From positions 1 to 32,753 of the forward strand of contig JANQRD010000053.1 in NCBI GenBank assembly GCA_028284725.1: a stretch of DNA of 32,753 nucleotides, in the 5' to 3' direction. The translations under genes were made by a program, and so were the position numbers. Position 1 is the stretch's first letter; each line of letters opens with the position of its first letter. Below, piece by piece: positions 24,653-32,608 of this stretch. Source of the DNA: Allomuricauda sp. (lineage in GTDB: Bacteria > Bacteroidota > Bacteroidia > Flavobacteriales > Flavobacteriaceae). The notes below the pieces were generated by a model that saw only the letters and a program-made list of their open reading frames with translations, was not told where the DNA came from and did not search any database.

Positions 24653-26611
24653 TCAATCCTCTCCCAGCGACCAGCTCAGATCAATGTTGGAATTGGCTGG
24701 TGAAACCCTCACATAGCCCTGCATTTCTTGGTGAAGTGCAGAACAGAAGTCGGTACAATAGAAGGGCCAAACACCCACTTGTTTGGGTTCCCAAACGAAT
24801 GTTTCGGTCTGTCCGGGCATGATTAAAAGCTCCGAGGTGTTGGCACCGATCATACTTACGCCATGGGGTACGTCATAATCTTGTTCCAAATTGGTCACGT
24901 GGAAATAGACCTTATCCCCCACCTTTATGCCCTCGATATTGTCGGGGTTGAAATGGCTACGGATCATTGTCATGTATATATGTACCTCTTTGCCATTGCG
25001 TTCGACCCGCACATCGGAAACGGAAGTGGTTGCATGCTTGTGCTTGTTCTCGGTCAAGTTGAAGATTTTTTTGGATCTTGCCTTCACAACATCAGCCGCG
25101 ATTCCGGCCGCGTAATGTGGTTCACCTACCGTTGGGAAATCAAGCAATAATTCCATCTTCTCCCCCGAGATATCGTACAATTGTGCGGATTGGGTCACTT
25201 CCGGACCTGTGGGCAAGTAGCGATCTTTGGTAATCTTATTCATGGCCACCACGTACTTACCATAGGGCTTTCTAGAGTTCCCTCCGGGAATCATCAGGTG
25301 ACCTACGGAATAGTAGCAAGGTTGTCTATCCACAACTTCCCAAGTGCCCAATTTCCATTTCACCACTTCTGAAGAAATGAAGAAAGTAGTATAGGCATTC
25401 CCCTTGCCATCAAACTCAGTATGCAAGGGCCCTAATCCAGGTTGGCTTACGGTACCTGCCAATACATCTTCGAAATTTAAAATGGGAATGCCGTAGGCAT
25501 CACCATCAAACTTTTCATTTTCAATGGCATCTATCATCTTGGTAAAGGAGTGGACTGTTAGGTCGGCGGATAATTTTCCATTCCCAACGATATACTCTCC
25601 GGATGGATCTACATCGCAACCGTGGGGGGATTTTGGAGTGGGTAAAAAATAGACCAGTCCGGGGCATTCCGCTGGATCAAGCACCCTCACCTCTTTTTTC
25701 ATGGTAGAAGTGGCCGTATGGGTCTCCTCATCATATACGTTGTGTGCATAATTGGCGGGCATGGTCTTGAACTTTCCTTCTTTGATGTATTCCTCCGCTT
25801 TTTTCCAATTTATGGCGGCAATGAAGTCCTTGTCGTTTTGTGAGGCATTGACTTCCATCAAGGTGCTGGCTTCTTCGGTGTTGTAGGTAGTGAAAAAGAA
25901 CCATCCGTGCGAAGCGCCTCTTCCAGGGTGCGACAGATCGTAATCAAATCCGGGCATCAATACCTGAAATGAGAGGTCCATCCCACCGTCTTCGGGATCT
26001 ACGCTGATAAAGGACAATGTCCCTTTGAAGTTACCTTTATAATCCTTAATGGAAATATCCCTTTGAGGTACAGGAACGGAAAAACGGGTTGCGGCCACCA
26101 CATATTCCGTGTTCTCTGTGACAAATGCGGAACTATGGTTGCCTGCGCTGTTTGGAATTTCGATAATTTCTGTGGTTTCGAAAACACTTAAATCGATTTT
26201 TGCAATTCGAGGAGTGTTGTTACCATTGATGAAGACATAGCGGCCATCAACTTCCCCGTTGGTCTGTGAGATGTCGGGGTGGTGTGAATCATCCCAAGGA
26301 ATGAATCCATGTGAGGTGTTCAACATTGGCTTTGTCTCTTCGTTGTAGCCCCATGCTTTTTCAGCATCTTGTGAAAAAACAGGAATCACTTTGAACAACC
26401 TTCCGGAAGGAAGTCCATAGACCGACAGTTGTCCACTGAAACCTCCCGAAATAAATGCGTAAAACTCATCGTGCTCTCCAGGGGCCACATAAACCTTTTC
26501 CGCTGCACTGGAGGCCAATGCGCCATTGGAGCTTTTACCCTGCCGATTGCAACTTGTAAGAAGAAGTGCAGTTATCCCGAGGGCAAATAATACATGTGTT
26601 ATTTTTTTCAT
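24653..26611 (-). CDS. nosZ: nitrous oxide reductase NosZ, clade II (Sec/lipoprotein type)
   Basis: A 652-residue multicopper enzyme that reduces N2O to N2 in the periplasm. The N-terminus MKKITHVLFALGITALLLTSC is a lipoprotein/Sec signal with Cys21, not the twin-arginine signal of clade I NosZ. CuZ-site histidines begin with DDSHH (His110, His111) and continue in AGNHSSAF, NYAHNVY, PHGCDVDPSGEY, LGPLHTEFD and EPHYAAG. The C-terminal CuA domain has PHGVSM and C619-TDF-C623-SALH627-QEM630. It is cotranscribed with the upstream cytochrome c and fasciclin genes; the maturation genes follow after the inverted-repeat element. No nitrite or nitric oxide reductase genes are seen, so N2O reduction may be stand-alone. 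Confidence 0.97.
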   Translation of the reverse strand: MKKITHVLFALGITALLLTSCNRQGKSSNGALASSAAEKVYVAPGEHDEFYAFISGGFSGQLSVYGLPSGRLFKVIPVFSQDAEKAWGYNEETKPMLNTSHGFIPWDDSHHPDISQTNGEVDGRYVFINGNNTPRIAKIDLSVFETTEIIEIPNSAGNHSSAFVTENTEYVVAATRFSVPVPQRDISIKDYKGNFKGTLSFISVDPEDGGMDLSFQVLMPGFDYDLSHPGRGASHGWFFFTTYNTEEASTLMEVNASQNDKDFIAAINWKKAEEYIKEGKFKTMPANYAHNVYDEETHTATSTMKKEVRVLDPAECPGLVYFLPTPKSPHGCDVDPSGEYIVGNGKLSADLTVHSFTKMIDAIENEKFDGDAYGIPILNFEDVLAGTVSQPGLGPLHTEFDGKGNAYTTFFISSEVVKWKLGTWEVVDRQPCYYSVGHLMIPGGNSRKPYGKYVVAMNKITKDRYLPTGPEVTQSAQLYDISGEKMELLLDFPTVGEPHYAAGIAADVVKARSKKIFNLTENKHKHATTSVSDVRVERNGKEVHIYMTMIRSHFNPDNIEGIKVGDKVYFHVTNLEQDYDVPHGVSMIGANTSELLIMPGQTETFVWEPKQVGVWPFYCTDFCSALHQEMQGYVRVSPANSNIDLSWSLGED

Positions 26612-26636
26612 TGTTCTAATTTTATGGAGTTGTTTT

Positions 26637-27218
26637 TTATTCGTTAGGTGGTAGGATCACCTTATCCACTACGTGGACTATACCGTTACCTGCTGGGACA
26701 CTGGCTAAGATTTTGGCGCCACCAACCAGGACATCTTCACCCTGAACTTCTACTGCAACATTTTGATTGTTGGCCTGTCCCAACTTTTTGAATTTCTTCA
26801 GAAAGTCCTTGGTGTATCTTCCAGGGGTTACATGATATTTTAAAATGTTGGCCAGGTCATTTTTGTTTTCCGGTTTCAACAAATTTTCGACAGTACCTTC
26901 GGGTAAGGCATCAAAAGCGGCATTGGTAGGCGCAAAAACCATTAAGGGGCCCGCATTCACCAATGCATTTTCCAGTTCTGCGGCCTGTACTGCCGCAACA
27001 AGGGTGGTATGGTCTTTTGAACCTATGGCAATATCCAATACATTTGGGGTGGCCTCATCATCTTTTAGAAAAGCTTGCCCTTGTTTCTTATCGCTAGGTT
27101 GTACCGCAACCTCAGTGGAAGCGGAAGGCTCCGTTTTGGCTTCGTTCTTGCAACTGCACAGCGTGCAAAACACAAGCAGCGAACCAAGTAATAAGTTAAT
27201 TTTGGTGATTACTTTCAT
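26637..27218 (-). CDS. fasciclin-domain lipoprotein in nos operon
   Basis: A 193-residue lipoprotein: signal MKVITKINLLLGSLLVFCTLCSC, then a Lys/Glu/Ser linker and one fasciclin (FAS1) domain (about 58-190). FAS1 marks are NVLDIAIGSKDHTTLVAAVQ, FAPTNAAFDALPEGTVE and the final IVHVVDKVILPP. FAS1 domains are usually adhesion or surface-interaction modules. Its position between the electron-donor cytochrome and nosZ, within 10-30 nt of both, suggests a periplasmic partner or scaffold for NosZ; that is inference only. Confidence 0.88.
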   Translation of the reverse strand: MKVITKINLLLGSLLVFCTLCSCKNEAKTEPSASTEVAVQPSDKKQGQAFLKDDEATPNVLDIAIGSKDHTTLVAAVQAAELENALVNAGPLMVFAPTNAAFDALPEGTVENLLKPENKNDLANILKYHVTPGRYTKDFLKKFKKLGQANNQNVAVEVQGEDVLVGGAKILASVPAGNGIVHVVDKVILPPNE

Positions 27219-27227
27219 AATAGGTCT

Positions 27228-27734
27228 TTATAATGTTCTAAAATATTCGAGAATGGCTCTAGCCTGTTCTTCGGTAAGTCCTTGGTTGGCCATTGGGGAT
27301 CCGTTGAATTCAATCAGTAATTCCTTCGCTAAAGGGTCTTCCTTGACCATGGCCTCTGGATTCAGGATCATGTTCATTATCCATTCTGGAGTGCGTCGTT
27401 CCAACAAACCATTTGGAGCGGGACCTATGAATTTTTTCCCTACTCTATGGCATGCCAAACACATTTGGTCATATACTTTTTTGCCTTCTGCAGCGAGTGC
27501 CTGATCAATTTCATCTTTTAAGGTAATAGAGGTAATCGGGCCGACCCCTTTGCTTTCCAGGTCAATTCTTTCGGAGGGTTTTACAGTGTTGGTCCCGGAA
27601 CTCATTACGGGTTTTTCTGTGGTTGTCTTTTGCCTTTCAACCTGAAAACCATCTTTTTTCTTTTCTTCTTTCCCTCCACAGCTTAGTACCAAGAGGGAAA
27701 AAACCAATGCGAAACTTTTTAATACAATTTTCAT
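27228..27734 (-). CDS. lipoprotein cytochrome c, putative NosZ electron donor
   Basis: I use the ATG at 27734, giving MKIVLKSFALVFSLLVLSCGG, a lipoprotein signal with Cys19; an upstream ATG at 27800 lies inside the FNR-like box and before the promoter. The 168-residue product has a Lys/Glu-rich linker and a class I cytochrome c domain with C92-LAC95-H96. The Met ligand is probably in GSPMANQGLT near residue 146. As first gene of the nos operon it most likely donates electrons to NosZ, as NosC-type cytochromes do in other clade II clusters. Confidence 0.88.
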   Translation of the reverse strand: MKIVLKSFALVFSLLVLSCGGKEEKKKDGFQVERQKTTTEKPVMSSGTNTVKPSERIDLESKGVGPITSITLKDEIDQALAAEGKKVYDQMCLACHRVGKKFIGPAPNGLLERRTPEWIMNMILNPEAMVKEDPLAKELLIEFNGSPMANQGLTEEQARAILEYFRTL

Positions 27735-27756
27735 TGTTATTTTTGTTGATTTCTGC

Positions 27757-27799
27757 CAAAAATAGGAGCGCAGAAGAGGAAATAATATGATATTGGTCA
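27757..27799 (-). promoter_or_regulatory. FNR-like box + -7 element, nos operon
   Basis: The box TGATATTGGTCA (27788-27799) is followed leftwards by a 23-bp spacer, then a perfect TATTTTTG (27764-27757) and 22 nt to the ATG at 27734. This predicts that nosZ and its partners are induced together with the cbb3 oxidase. Confidence 0.75.
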
Positions 27800-27854
27800 T
27801 ATTTAAGACAAAAACATCTTTTTATCATTGTACTTGCTTTATACCCCGTGAAAC

Positions 27855-28286
27855 ATGTTCTCCAACTCAGCTAAATATGCGCTAAAAGCGGTGCTCTACT
27901 TGGCTTTGCATTCCAACGAAGAGAAGAAAATGATGGTCAAGGATATTTGTGAACCTGTCAATGTCCCGAAAGCCTATTTGGGAAAATTGTTGCAGGAACT
28001 GGCCAAGCACAATGTGATTTCATCCACACGTGGCCCCAAGGGAGGATTTTACCTGAGTGAAGAAAACAGGAGTCAGGCATTGATACAGGTGATTGATGTC
28101 ATAGATGGTAAAAGAAGAATGGAATCTTGCCTACTCAGCCTAAGTGACTGCAATGAAAGCGAACCATGCCCTCTTCACAAACTGGTCGGGCCCATGAAAT
28201 CGAAACTCATTGAAAATTTGGAAAACATGACCATAGAACAGCTCTCATCCGATCTTAAGAATAAAAAAGCATTTTTACCAATTTAA
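27855..28286 (+). CDS. Rrf2 family regulator (NsrR/IscR-like, iron-sulfur)
   Basis: A 143-residue Rrf2 protein with an N-terminal winged helix (about 1-70; KYALKAVLYLA, YLGKLLQELA and the wing STRGPKGGFYL). Three cysteines, C92, C99 and C105 (C-x6-C-x5-C), match the cluster-ligand arrangement of NsrR and IscR. NsrR members sense nitric oxide through the cluster, which would suit a gene divergent from the nos operon, 120 nt from its first start. Whether it represses nos, itself, or a distant target cannot be told. No NsrR-type palindrome was recognised in the intergenic region. Confidence 0.88.
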   Translation: MFSNSAKYALKAVLYLALHSNEEKKMMVKDICEPVNVPKAYLGKLLQELAKHNVISSTRGPKGGFYLSEENRSQALIQVIDVIDGKRRMESCLLSLSDCNESEPCPLHKLVGPMKSKLIENLENMTIEQLSSDLKNKKAFLPI

Positions 28287-28324
28287 ATCCATTAGGGACA
28301 ACCCTCTTGGAAAAGCTTTGAATA

Positions 28325-28358
28325 AAAAAGGAGATGCCTTTTTAGAACATCCCCTTTT
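28325..28358. terminator. bidirectional terminator between Rrf2 and usp genes
   Basis: AAAAAGG-AGATG-CCTTTTT (28325-28343) forms a 7-bp stem with trailing T's for the rightward gene. An alternative pairing, AAAAGGAGATG (28326-28336) with CATCCCCTTTT (28348-28358), gives an 11-position stem with one mismatch. It lies between convergent genes. Confidence 0.6.
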
Positions 28359-28401
28359 CATCAAATTGCAAATAAATAAAACCCATCAAAAAATAAACCC
28401 A

Positions 28402-29223
28402 TCAAATTTTAAATGTTATTACCGGAGTTTGGGAATGGTTGGCGATGTCCTCACCGATACTTCCCATAAAAAAGTGTGCCAATCCTCTTCTTCCATGTGT
28501 TGGAATACCAATAAGGTCGGCAGCGACACTTTCGCTGTAATTCAAAACTCCTTTTTCCACAGTATAATCGTTGTAGATGTCAACCTCTAATCCTAAGGTG
28601 GCCATGTTCAAAAGTTTTGAAATTCGAGCATAGGCATCCTCTGTACTCAAGAATTCATCTCCAGGTGTGTTGATATATACTAGATGCAGTTTGGCTTTGA
28701 GCAATTTGGAAATTTCAATGGCCTTTTTAAGGGAATCGATGTTTTCTTCTTTAAAATCGCATGCAAAGACGAAGCGTTCCACCTTGAACTTGTCAACATC
28801 ACCTTTTATGACCAAAACTGGGACATCGGAAGTACGAACCACCCTTTCGGTATTGGAGCCGATAAAGATTTCCTTTAGCCCATCGGTTCCATGGGATCCC
28901 ATTACTATAAGGTCGGCATTGTGTTTTTCCGCCACTTCGTTAACCTCACTAAAAACCTTGTAATGCTTGATCACAGGGATGATATTCACACCTTTCAAAT
29001 AGGGCTTGTCAAGAAAATCTGCGAACCTTTTTTCCCCGATTTTAATCAGATGCACTACCTGTTCCTGGGATATATACCCAGATTCTGTCATGATGGCCGG
29101 AGACAGCTCGAGCATGTGCAGTACCAATAACTCGGCATCGTGCTTTTTGGCCAGCGAGGCGGCTACTTTTAAGGCTTTTTCGGATTGTTCTGAAAAATCT
29201 ACGGGTACAATGATGCTTTTCAT
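28402..29223 (-). CDS. universal stress protein, tandem UspA domains
   Basis: A 273-residue two-domain UspA protein. The first domain (MKSIIVPVDFSEQSEKAL, GSHGTDGLKEIFIGSNTERVV) and the second (FVFACDFKEENIDSL, PTHGRRGLAHFFMGSIGEDI) both keep a G-x2-G-x9-G-S-type nucleotide loop, unlike the Usp at 7915-8817 whose second half has lost it. It follows hemN by 17 nt in the same direction and has no room for its own promoter, so it should be expressed from the hemN FNR-like promoter. Confidence 0.9.
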   Translation of the reverse strand: MKSIIVPVDFSEQSEKALKVAASLAKKHDAELLVLHMLELSPAIMTESGYISQEQVVHLIKIGEKRFADFLDKPYLKGVNIIPVIKHYKVFSEVNEVAEKHNADLIVMGSHGTDGLKEIFIGSNTERVVRTSDVPVLVIKGDVDKFKVERFVFACDFKEENIDSLKKAIEISKLLKAKLHLVYINTPGDEFLSTEDAYARISKLLNMATLGLEVDIYNDYTVEKGVLNYSESVAADLIGIPTHGRRGLAHFFMGSIGEDIANHSQTPVITFKI

Positions 29224-29240
29224 TTGTCTGTTTTTAATGG

Positions 29241-30599
29241 TTAAACGGTCATCGAGAATAGCCTTGTATCTGGCTTTTTACGATGCAATTTTAAATCGAA
29301 GGCCATGCTGATGTTCCGAATAAAAGGCTTTCCCTTTTCGGTCACGGTAATTTGATTGGCTCCTATGATCACAAGTCCATCAGATTCCAATTCTGAAAGA
29401 CTTTCAACGATTTTTTGGAAATCGGTTATCTGAGTTTCGCCTAATCCCCAACTAGTTTCAAATTGACACATGAGATTGAGGATGTGCCTTCTTATTATTT
29501 GATCTTCCTGGGTTAAAATATGTCCTCTGAAAATGGGGAAGATATCCTGCGATACCAGATTTTGATACTCCTCAATACTTTTCACATTTTGGGCAAAACC
29601 ATACCAACTATCGCTTATACTCGACACTCCTAAACCAATCATTAACTTGGTTTTGGAAGAGGTGTAGCCCATAAAGTTGCGATGCAATGTACCTTCGGTC
29701 AAAGCAATGCATAAATCATCTTTTGGAAGGGCAAAATGGTCCATCCCTACATCCTTATAGCCGAAATCAGTTAGCATTTTTTTACCCATCTCGTACTGAC
29801 TTTTTTTAACGATGGATGTTGGAAGATCTTGTTCTTTGTATCCACGTTGTCCATTCCCTTTTAACCAGGGCACATGGGCATAACTATAAAATGCGATACG
29901 ATCTGGTTTAAGGGCATTGGTCTTTGCGAGGGTTTCCTTAACGTGCTGCTCTGTTTGAAACGGCAAGCCATAGATAACGTCATGCCCTATGGAAGTGTAA
30001 CCAATTTCGCGGGCCCATTCGGTAACCTTTTTTACATTTTCGAAGGGTTGGATTCTGTTAATGGCTTTTTGCACGGTCGGATTATAGTCCTGCACACCGA
30101 AGCAGACTCTTCTAAACCCCACATCAAAAAGAGCCTGCAGGTGTGCTTTGGTCGTATTGTTTGGATGTCCCTCAAAACTGAATTGAGCATCCTTAGCTTT
30201 TTTTCCTTCACGTACTATTCCATTTACAAGCAATTGCAAATGGTCAGGTGAGAAAAAGGTAGGAGTGCCTCCACCAAGATGAATCTCTTTTATGATTGGT
30301 TTTCTGCCCAAAAGCTCCACATACATGCTCCATTCTTTGAGGACTGACTTTATATAGGGCAACTCTAGTTCGTGCCTTTTGGTGATTCGTTTATGGCAGC
30401 CACAAAATGTGCACATGCTCTCACAAAAAGGAAGATGAATGTAAAGGCTTATTCCTTCTTCAGAACTTTCTTGAAATGCCCTTACTACACTGGCTTTCCA
30501 TTGTTTTCCCGAAAAGTTATCCAAATCCCAATAGGGTACAGTGGGATAACTGGTATATCTGGGGCCTGGTACATTGTATTTCTGAACAAGTTGACACAT
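29241..30599 (-). CDS. hemN: oxygen-independent coproporphyrinogen III oxidase HemN
   Basis: A radical-SAM enzyme of 452 residues that converts coproporphyrinogen III to protoporphyrinogen IX without oxygen, for haem synthesis at low oxygen. The N-terminal KYNVPGPRYTSYPT is the HemN hallmark. The cluster site is C59-x3-C63-x2-C66-G-C68, followed by the GGGTPTF SAM loop and a HemN C-terminal domain. I choose the ATG at 30599 because the ATG at 30644 lies upstream of the -7 element of its FNR-like promoter. Haem is needed for CcoNO, CcoP and the cytochrome c, so its co-regulation makes sense. Confidence 0.94.
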   Translation of the reverse strand: MCQLVQKYNVPGPRYTSYPTVPYWDLDNFSGKQWKASVVRAFQESSEEGISLYIHLPFCESMCTFCGCHKRITKRHELELPYIKSVLKEWSMYVELLGRKPIIKEIHLGGGTPTFFSPDHLQLLVNGIVREGKKAKDAQFSFEGHPNNTTKAHLQALFDVGFRRVCFGVQDYNPTVQKAINRIQPFENVKKVTEWAREIGYTSIGHDVIYGLPFQTEQHVKETLAKTNALKPDRIAFYSYAHVPWLKGNGQRGYKEQDLPTSIVKKSQYEMGKKMLTDFGYKDVGMDHFALPKDDLCIALTEGTLHRNFMGYTSSKTKLMIGLGVSSISDSWYGFAQNVKSIEEYQNLVSQDIFPIFRGHILTQEDQIIRRHILNLMCQFETSWGLGETQITDFQKIVESLSELESDGLVIIGANQITVTEKGKPFIRNISMAFDLKLHRKKPDTRLFSMTV

Positions 30600-30619
30600 A
30601 CTAGTGAAATGATTTGGAC

Positions 30620-30662
30620 CAAAATTAGCTGTGGGTGATAGCATAAAACATGATAATTATCA
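30620..30662 (-). promoter_or_regulatory. FNR-like box + -7 element, hemN-usp operon
   Basis: The perfect palindrome TGATAATTATCA is at 30651-30662. Leftwards, a 23-bp spacer leads to a perfect TAATTTTG (30627-30620) and 20 nt to the ATG at 30599. It keeps the exact TGAT-N4-ATCA core of the FNR consensus. Confidence 0.78.
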
Positions 30663-30685
30663 GTACTCTCCACAAATTCGATGTA

Positions 30686-30728
30686 TGACAAGTATCATGT
30701 TTTAGAACATATCCACTTTGTAGTTTTA
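30686..30728 (+). promoter_or_regulatory. FNR-like box + -7 element, GCS2-CBS ligase gene
   Basis: The box TGACAAGTATCA (30686-30697) is followed by a 23-bp spacer, TAGTTTTA (30721-30728, identical to the ccoS element) and 30 nt to the ATG at 30759. It is a second box, 35 bp centre to centre from the hemN box. Confidence 0.72.
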
Positions 30729-30758
30729 GTCACAATTCAGCTTATCAAGTTCTTAGTT

Positions 30759-32606
30759 ATGGGTGAGAAAATTCTCGAAAGTAAATTTGACGAAGGCGAA
30801 CGTAAGGCCTTTGTACAACACTTAATAGATGATATAAAAGCCCTGGAGCTTCTATTGGAACGGAATTTAATTGAAGATGATATCATTAGGATAGGCGCAG
30901 AGCAGGAAATGTGTTTGGTGGATGATGATTTCAGGCCTGCTGGAAAGTCACTGGAAGTTCTTGATGCAATCAACGATCCCCATTTTACCACCGAATTGGC
31001 CAACTATAACATGGAAATCAATCTGGATCCCTACAAACTCACAGGGCATTGTTTTTCAACTGTGGAAGATCAGCTGAGAACGCTATTGACCAAAGCGAAG
31101 ACCAAAGCCAATGAACTTGGAACAAAAATATTGTTGACAGGAATCCTTCCAACGATAAGCAAAAAGGAATTGGGCATTGACTTTATGACGCCCATTCCAC
31201 GATATTTTAAATTGAACGATACACTAAAATCTTGGCGGGGCGACGATTTTACGCTCAAGATCAGGGGTGTGGACGAACTAATGCTTCAACACGATTCGGT
31301 GTTGTTTGAAGCCTGCAACACAAGCTTTCAGTTGCACTTGCAGATTGCCCCACAGGATTTCATCAAAAGCTATAATTGGGCACAGGCCATTGCGGGACCT
31401 GTTTTAGGGATTTGTTGTAATTCCCCCCTTTTGATGGGAAGGGAACTTTGGAAAGAAACCAGAATTGCCCTGTTTCAACAAAGTTTGGACACCCGAAAAT
31501 GGACATACACCTTAAAGGAACAAGTGGCCCGGGTCGGCTTTGGAAACCACTGGCAGGAGTCTTCGGTGGCCGAAATTTTCAAGGAGGATGTTTCCACTCA
31601 CCGTATCCTATTGACCAAGCCCATTGCCCAAAACTCGTTGCAACTTTTGAACGAGGGCAATGTTCCAAAGCTCGAGGCACTAAATCTGTACAATGGAACG
31701 GTCTACCGTTGGAACAGACCCTGCTATGGGGTGGGCGGTGGAAAACCGCACTTACGGATTGAGAATAGATATATTCCCGCTGGACCAACCGTACTCGATG
31801 AGATTGCCAATTTTGCCTTTTGGGTCGGACTTATGGTCGGCAGGCCCAAAAAGTATGATGAAATCGCCAAGATCATGGATTTTAAAGAGGCCAAACACAA
31901 TTTTATCAAGTCTGCCACTACCGGAAGGCAAACAGTACTGTCATGGTTGGGCGAATCCATGACACTTAAACAACTGGTACTTAAAGAACTGCTTCCCATT
32001 GCCTACGACGGCCTCAGAAAATACAACATTAGTACTTCCGACATCGAAAGGCTATTGGGTGTTATTGAAGCACGCACCCTGAACCAAACCGGTTCGGAAT
32101 GGCAAGTTGCAAACTTTAGAAGTTTACGAAAGCAAATGAAGTTGGACACCGTTTTGGTTGAATTGACCAAGGCTATGTATGCCAATCAACAACAAGGCGA
32201 ACCAGTACACAAATGGTCGGCTATAAATCAAGTAACCAATGCTAAAACATCCCACGAATTGGTGGGACAAATTATGTCCACTCGGCTCATTAAACTTTAC
32301 GAGGACGATTACACTAATTTGGCGGTTTCCATTATGAAATGGAACAATATTCATCATATCCCTGTTGAAAATGAAAAAGGCGAATTGGCCGGTCTTTTAA
32401 CATGGAGCCACATCGAGGCATTGGAACAAAATGGTACCAAAGAGGATTCCAGGGTGTCGGATATCATGATTAAAAAAGTGGTAACGGTAAGGCCAAGCAC
32501 AAAAATTGAGACTGCGAAAAAGTTGATGGAAGATTATGAAATAGGGTGCTTGCCCGTATGTTCCGAATCAAGTTTGGTAGGGATAATCAGTAAAGTCGAT
32601 TTATAG
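30759..32606 (+). CDS. GCS2-type carboxylate-amine ligase fused to CBS-domain pair
   Basis: The start at 30759 (MGEKILESKFDEGERKAF) lies after the promoter; an upstream ATG at 30681 falls before the box. The 615-residue product has a glutamate-cysteine ligase family 2-like ATP-dependent ligase domain (about 30-480). Its marks are the acidic metal-binding RIGAEQEMCLV near 50, MEINLDPYKL near 105, QLHLQIAP near 210, and HLRIENRYIPAGPTVLDE near 350. A CBS pair follows (about 500-615: QIMSTRLIKLYEDDYTNLAVSIM and VSDIMIKKVVTVRPSTKIETA). Such ligases form an amide between a carboxylate, often Glu, and an amine. The fused CBS pair suggests control by adenine nucleotides. The next gene encodes an AstE/aspartoacylase-like enzyme. 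Substrates unknown. Confidence 0.85.
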   Translation: MGEKILESKFDEGERKAFVQHLIDDIKALELLLERNLIEDDIIRIGAEQEMCLVDDDFRPAGKSLEVLDAINDPHFTTELANYNMEINLDPYKLTGHCFSTVEDQLRTLLTKAKTKANELGTKILLTGILPTISKKELGIDFMTPIPRYFKLNDTLKSWRGDDFTLKIRGVDELMLQHDSVLFEACNTSFQLHLQIAPQDFIKSYNWAQAIAGPVLGICCNSPLLMGRELWKETRIALFQQSLDTRKWTYTLKEQVARVGFGNHWQESSVAEIFKEDVSTHRILLTKPIAQNSLQLLNEGNVPKLEALNLYNGTVYRWNRPCYGVGGGKPHLRIENRYIPAGPTVLDEIANFAFWVGLMVGRPKKYDEIAKIMDFKEAKHNFIKSATTGRQTVLSWLGESMTLKQLVLKELLPIAYDGLRKYNISTSDIERLLGVIEARTLNQTGSEWQVANFRSLRKQMKLDTVLVELTKAMYANQQQGEPVHKWSAINQVTNAKTSHELVGQIMSTRLIKLYEDDYTNLAVSIMKWNNIHHIPVENEKGELAGLLTWSHIEALEQNGTKEDSRVSDIMIKKVVTVRPSTKIETAKKLMEDYEIGCLPVCSESSLVGIISKVDL

Positions 32607-32608
32607 CT

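Noticed and set aside
26845-27504. 219-codon plus-strand open frame opposite the fasciclin and cytochrome c genes
   Set aside because: Low-complexity Ser/Phe/Ala-rich translation, spans two well-supported genes on the other strand and has no family marks.
27735-27800. N-terminal extension of the cytochrome c gene from the ATG at 27800
   Set aside because: It would start at the edge of the FNR-like box and put 22 residues before a clear lipoprotein signal peptide.
30600-30644. N-terminal extension of hemN from the ATG at 30644
   Set aside because: That ATG lies upstream of the predicted -7 element and the extra 15 residues are not part of the HemN pattern.
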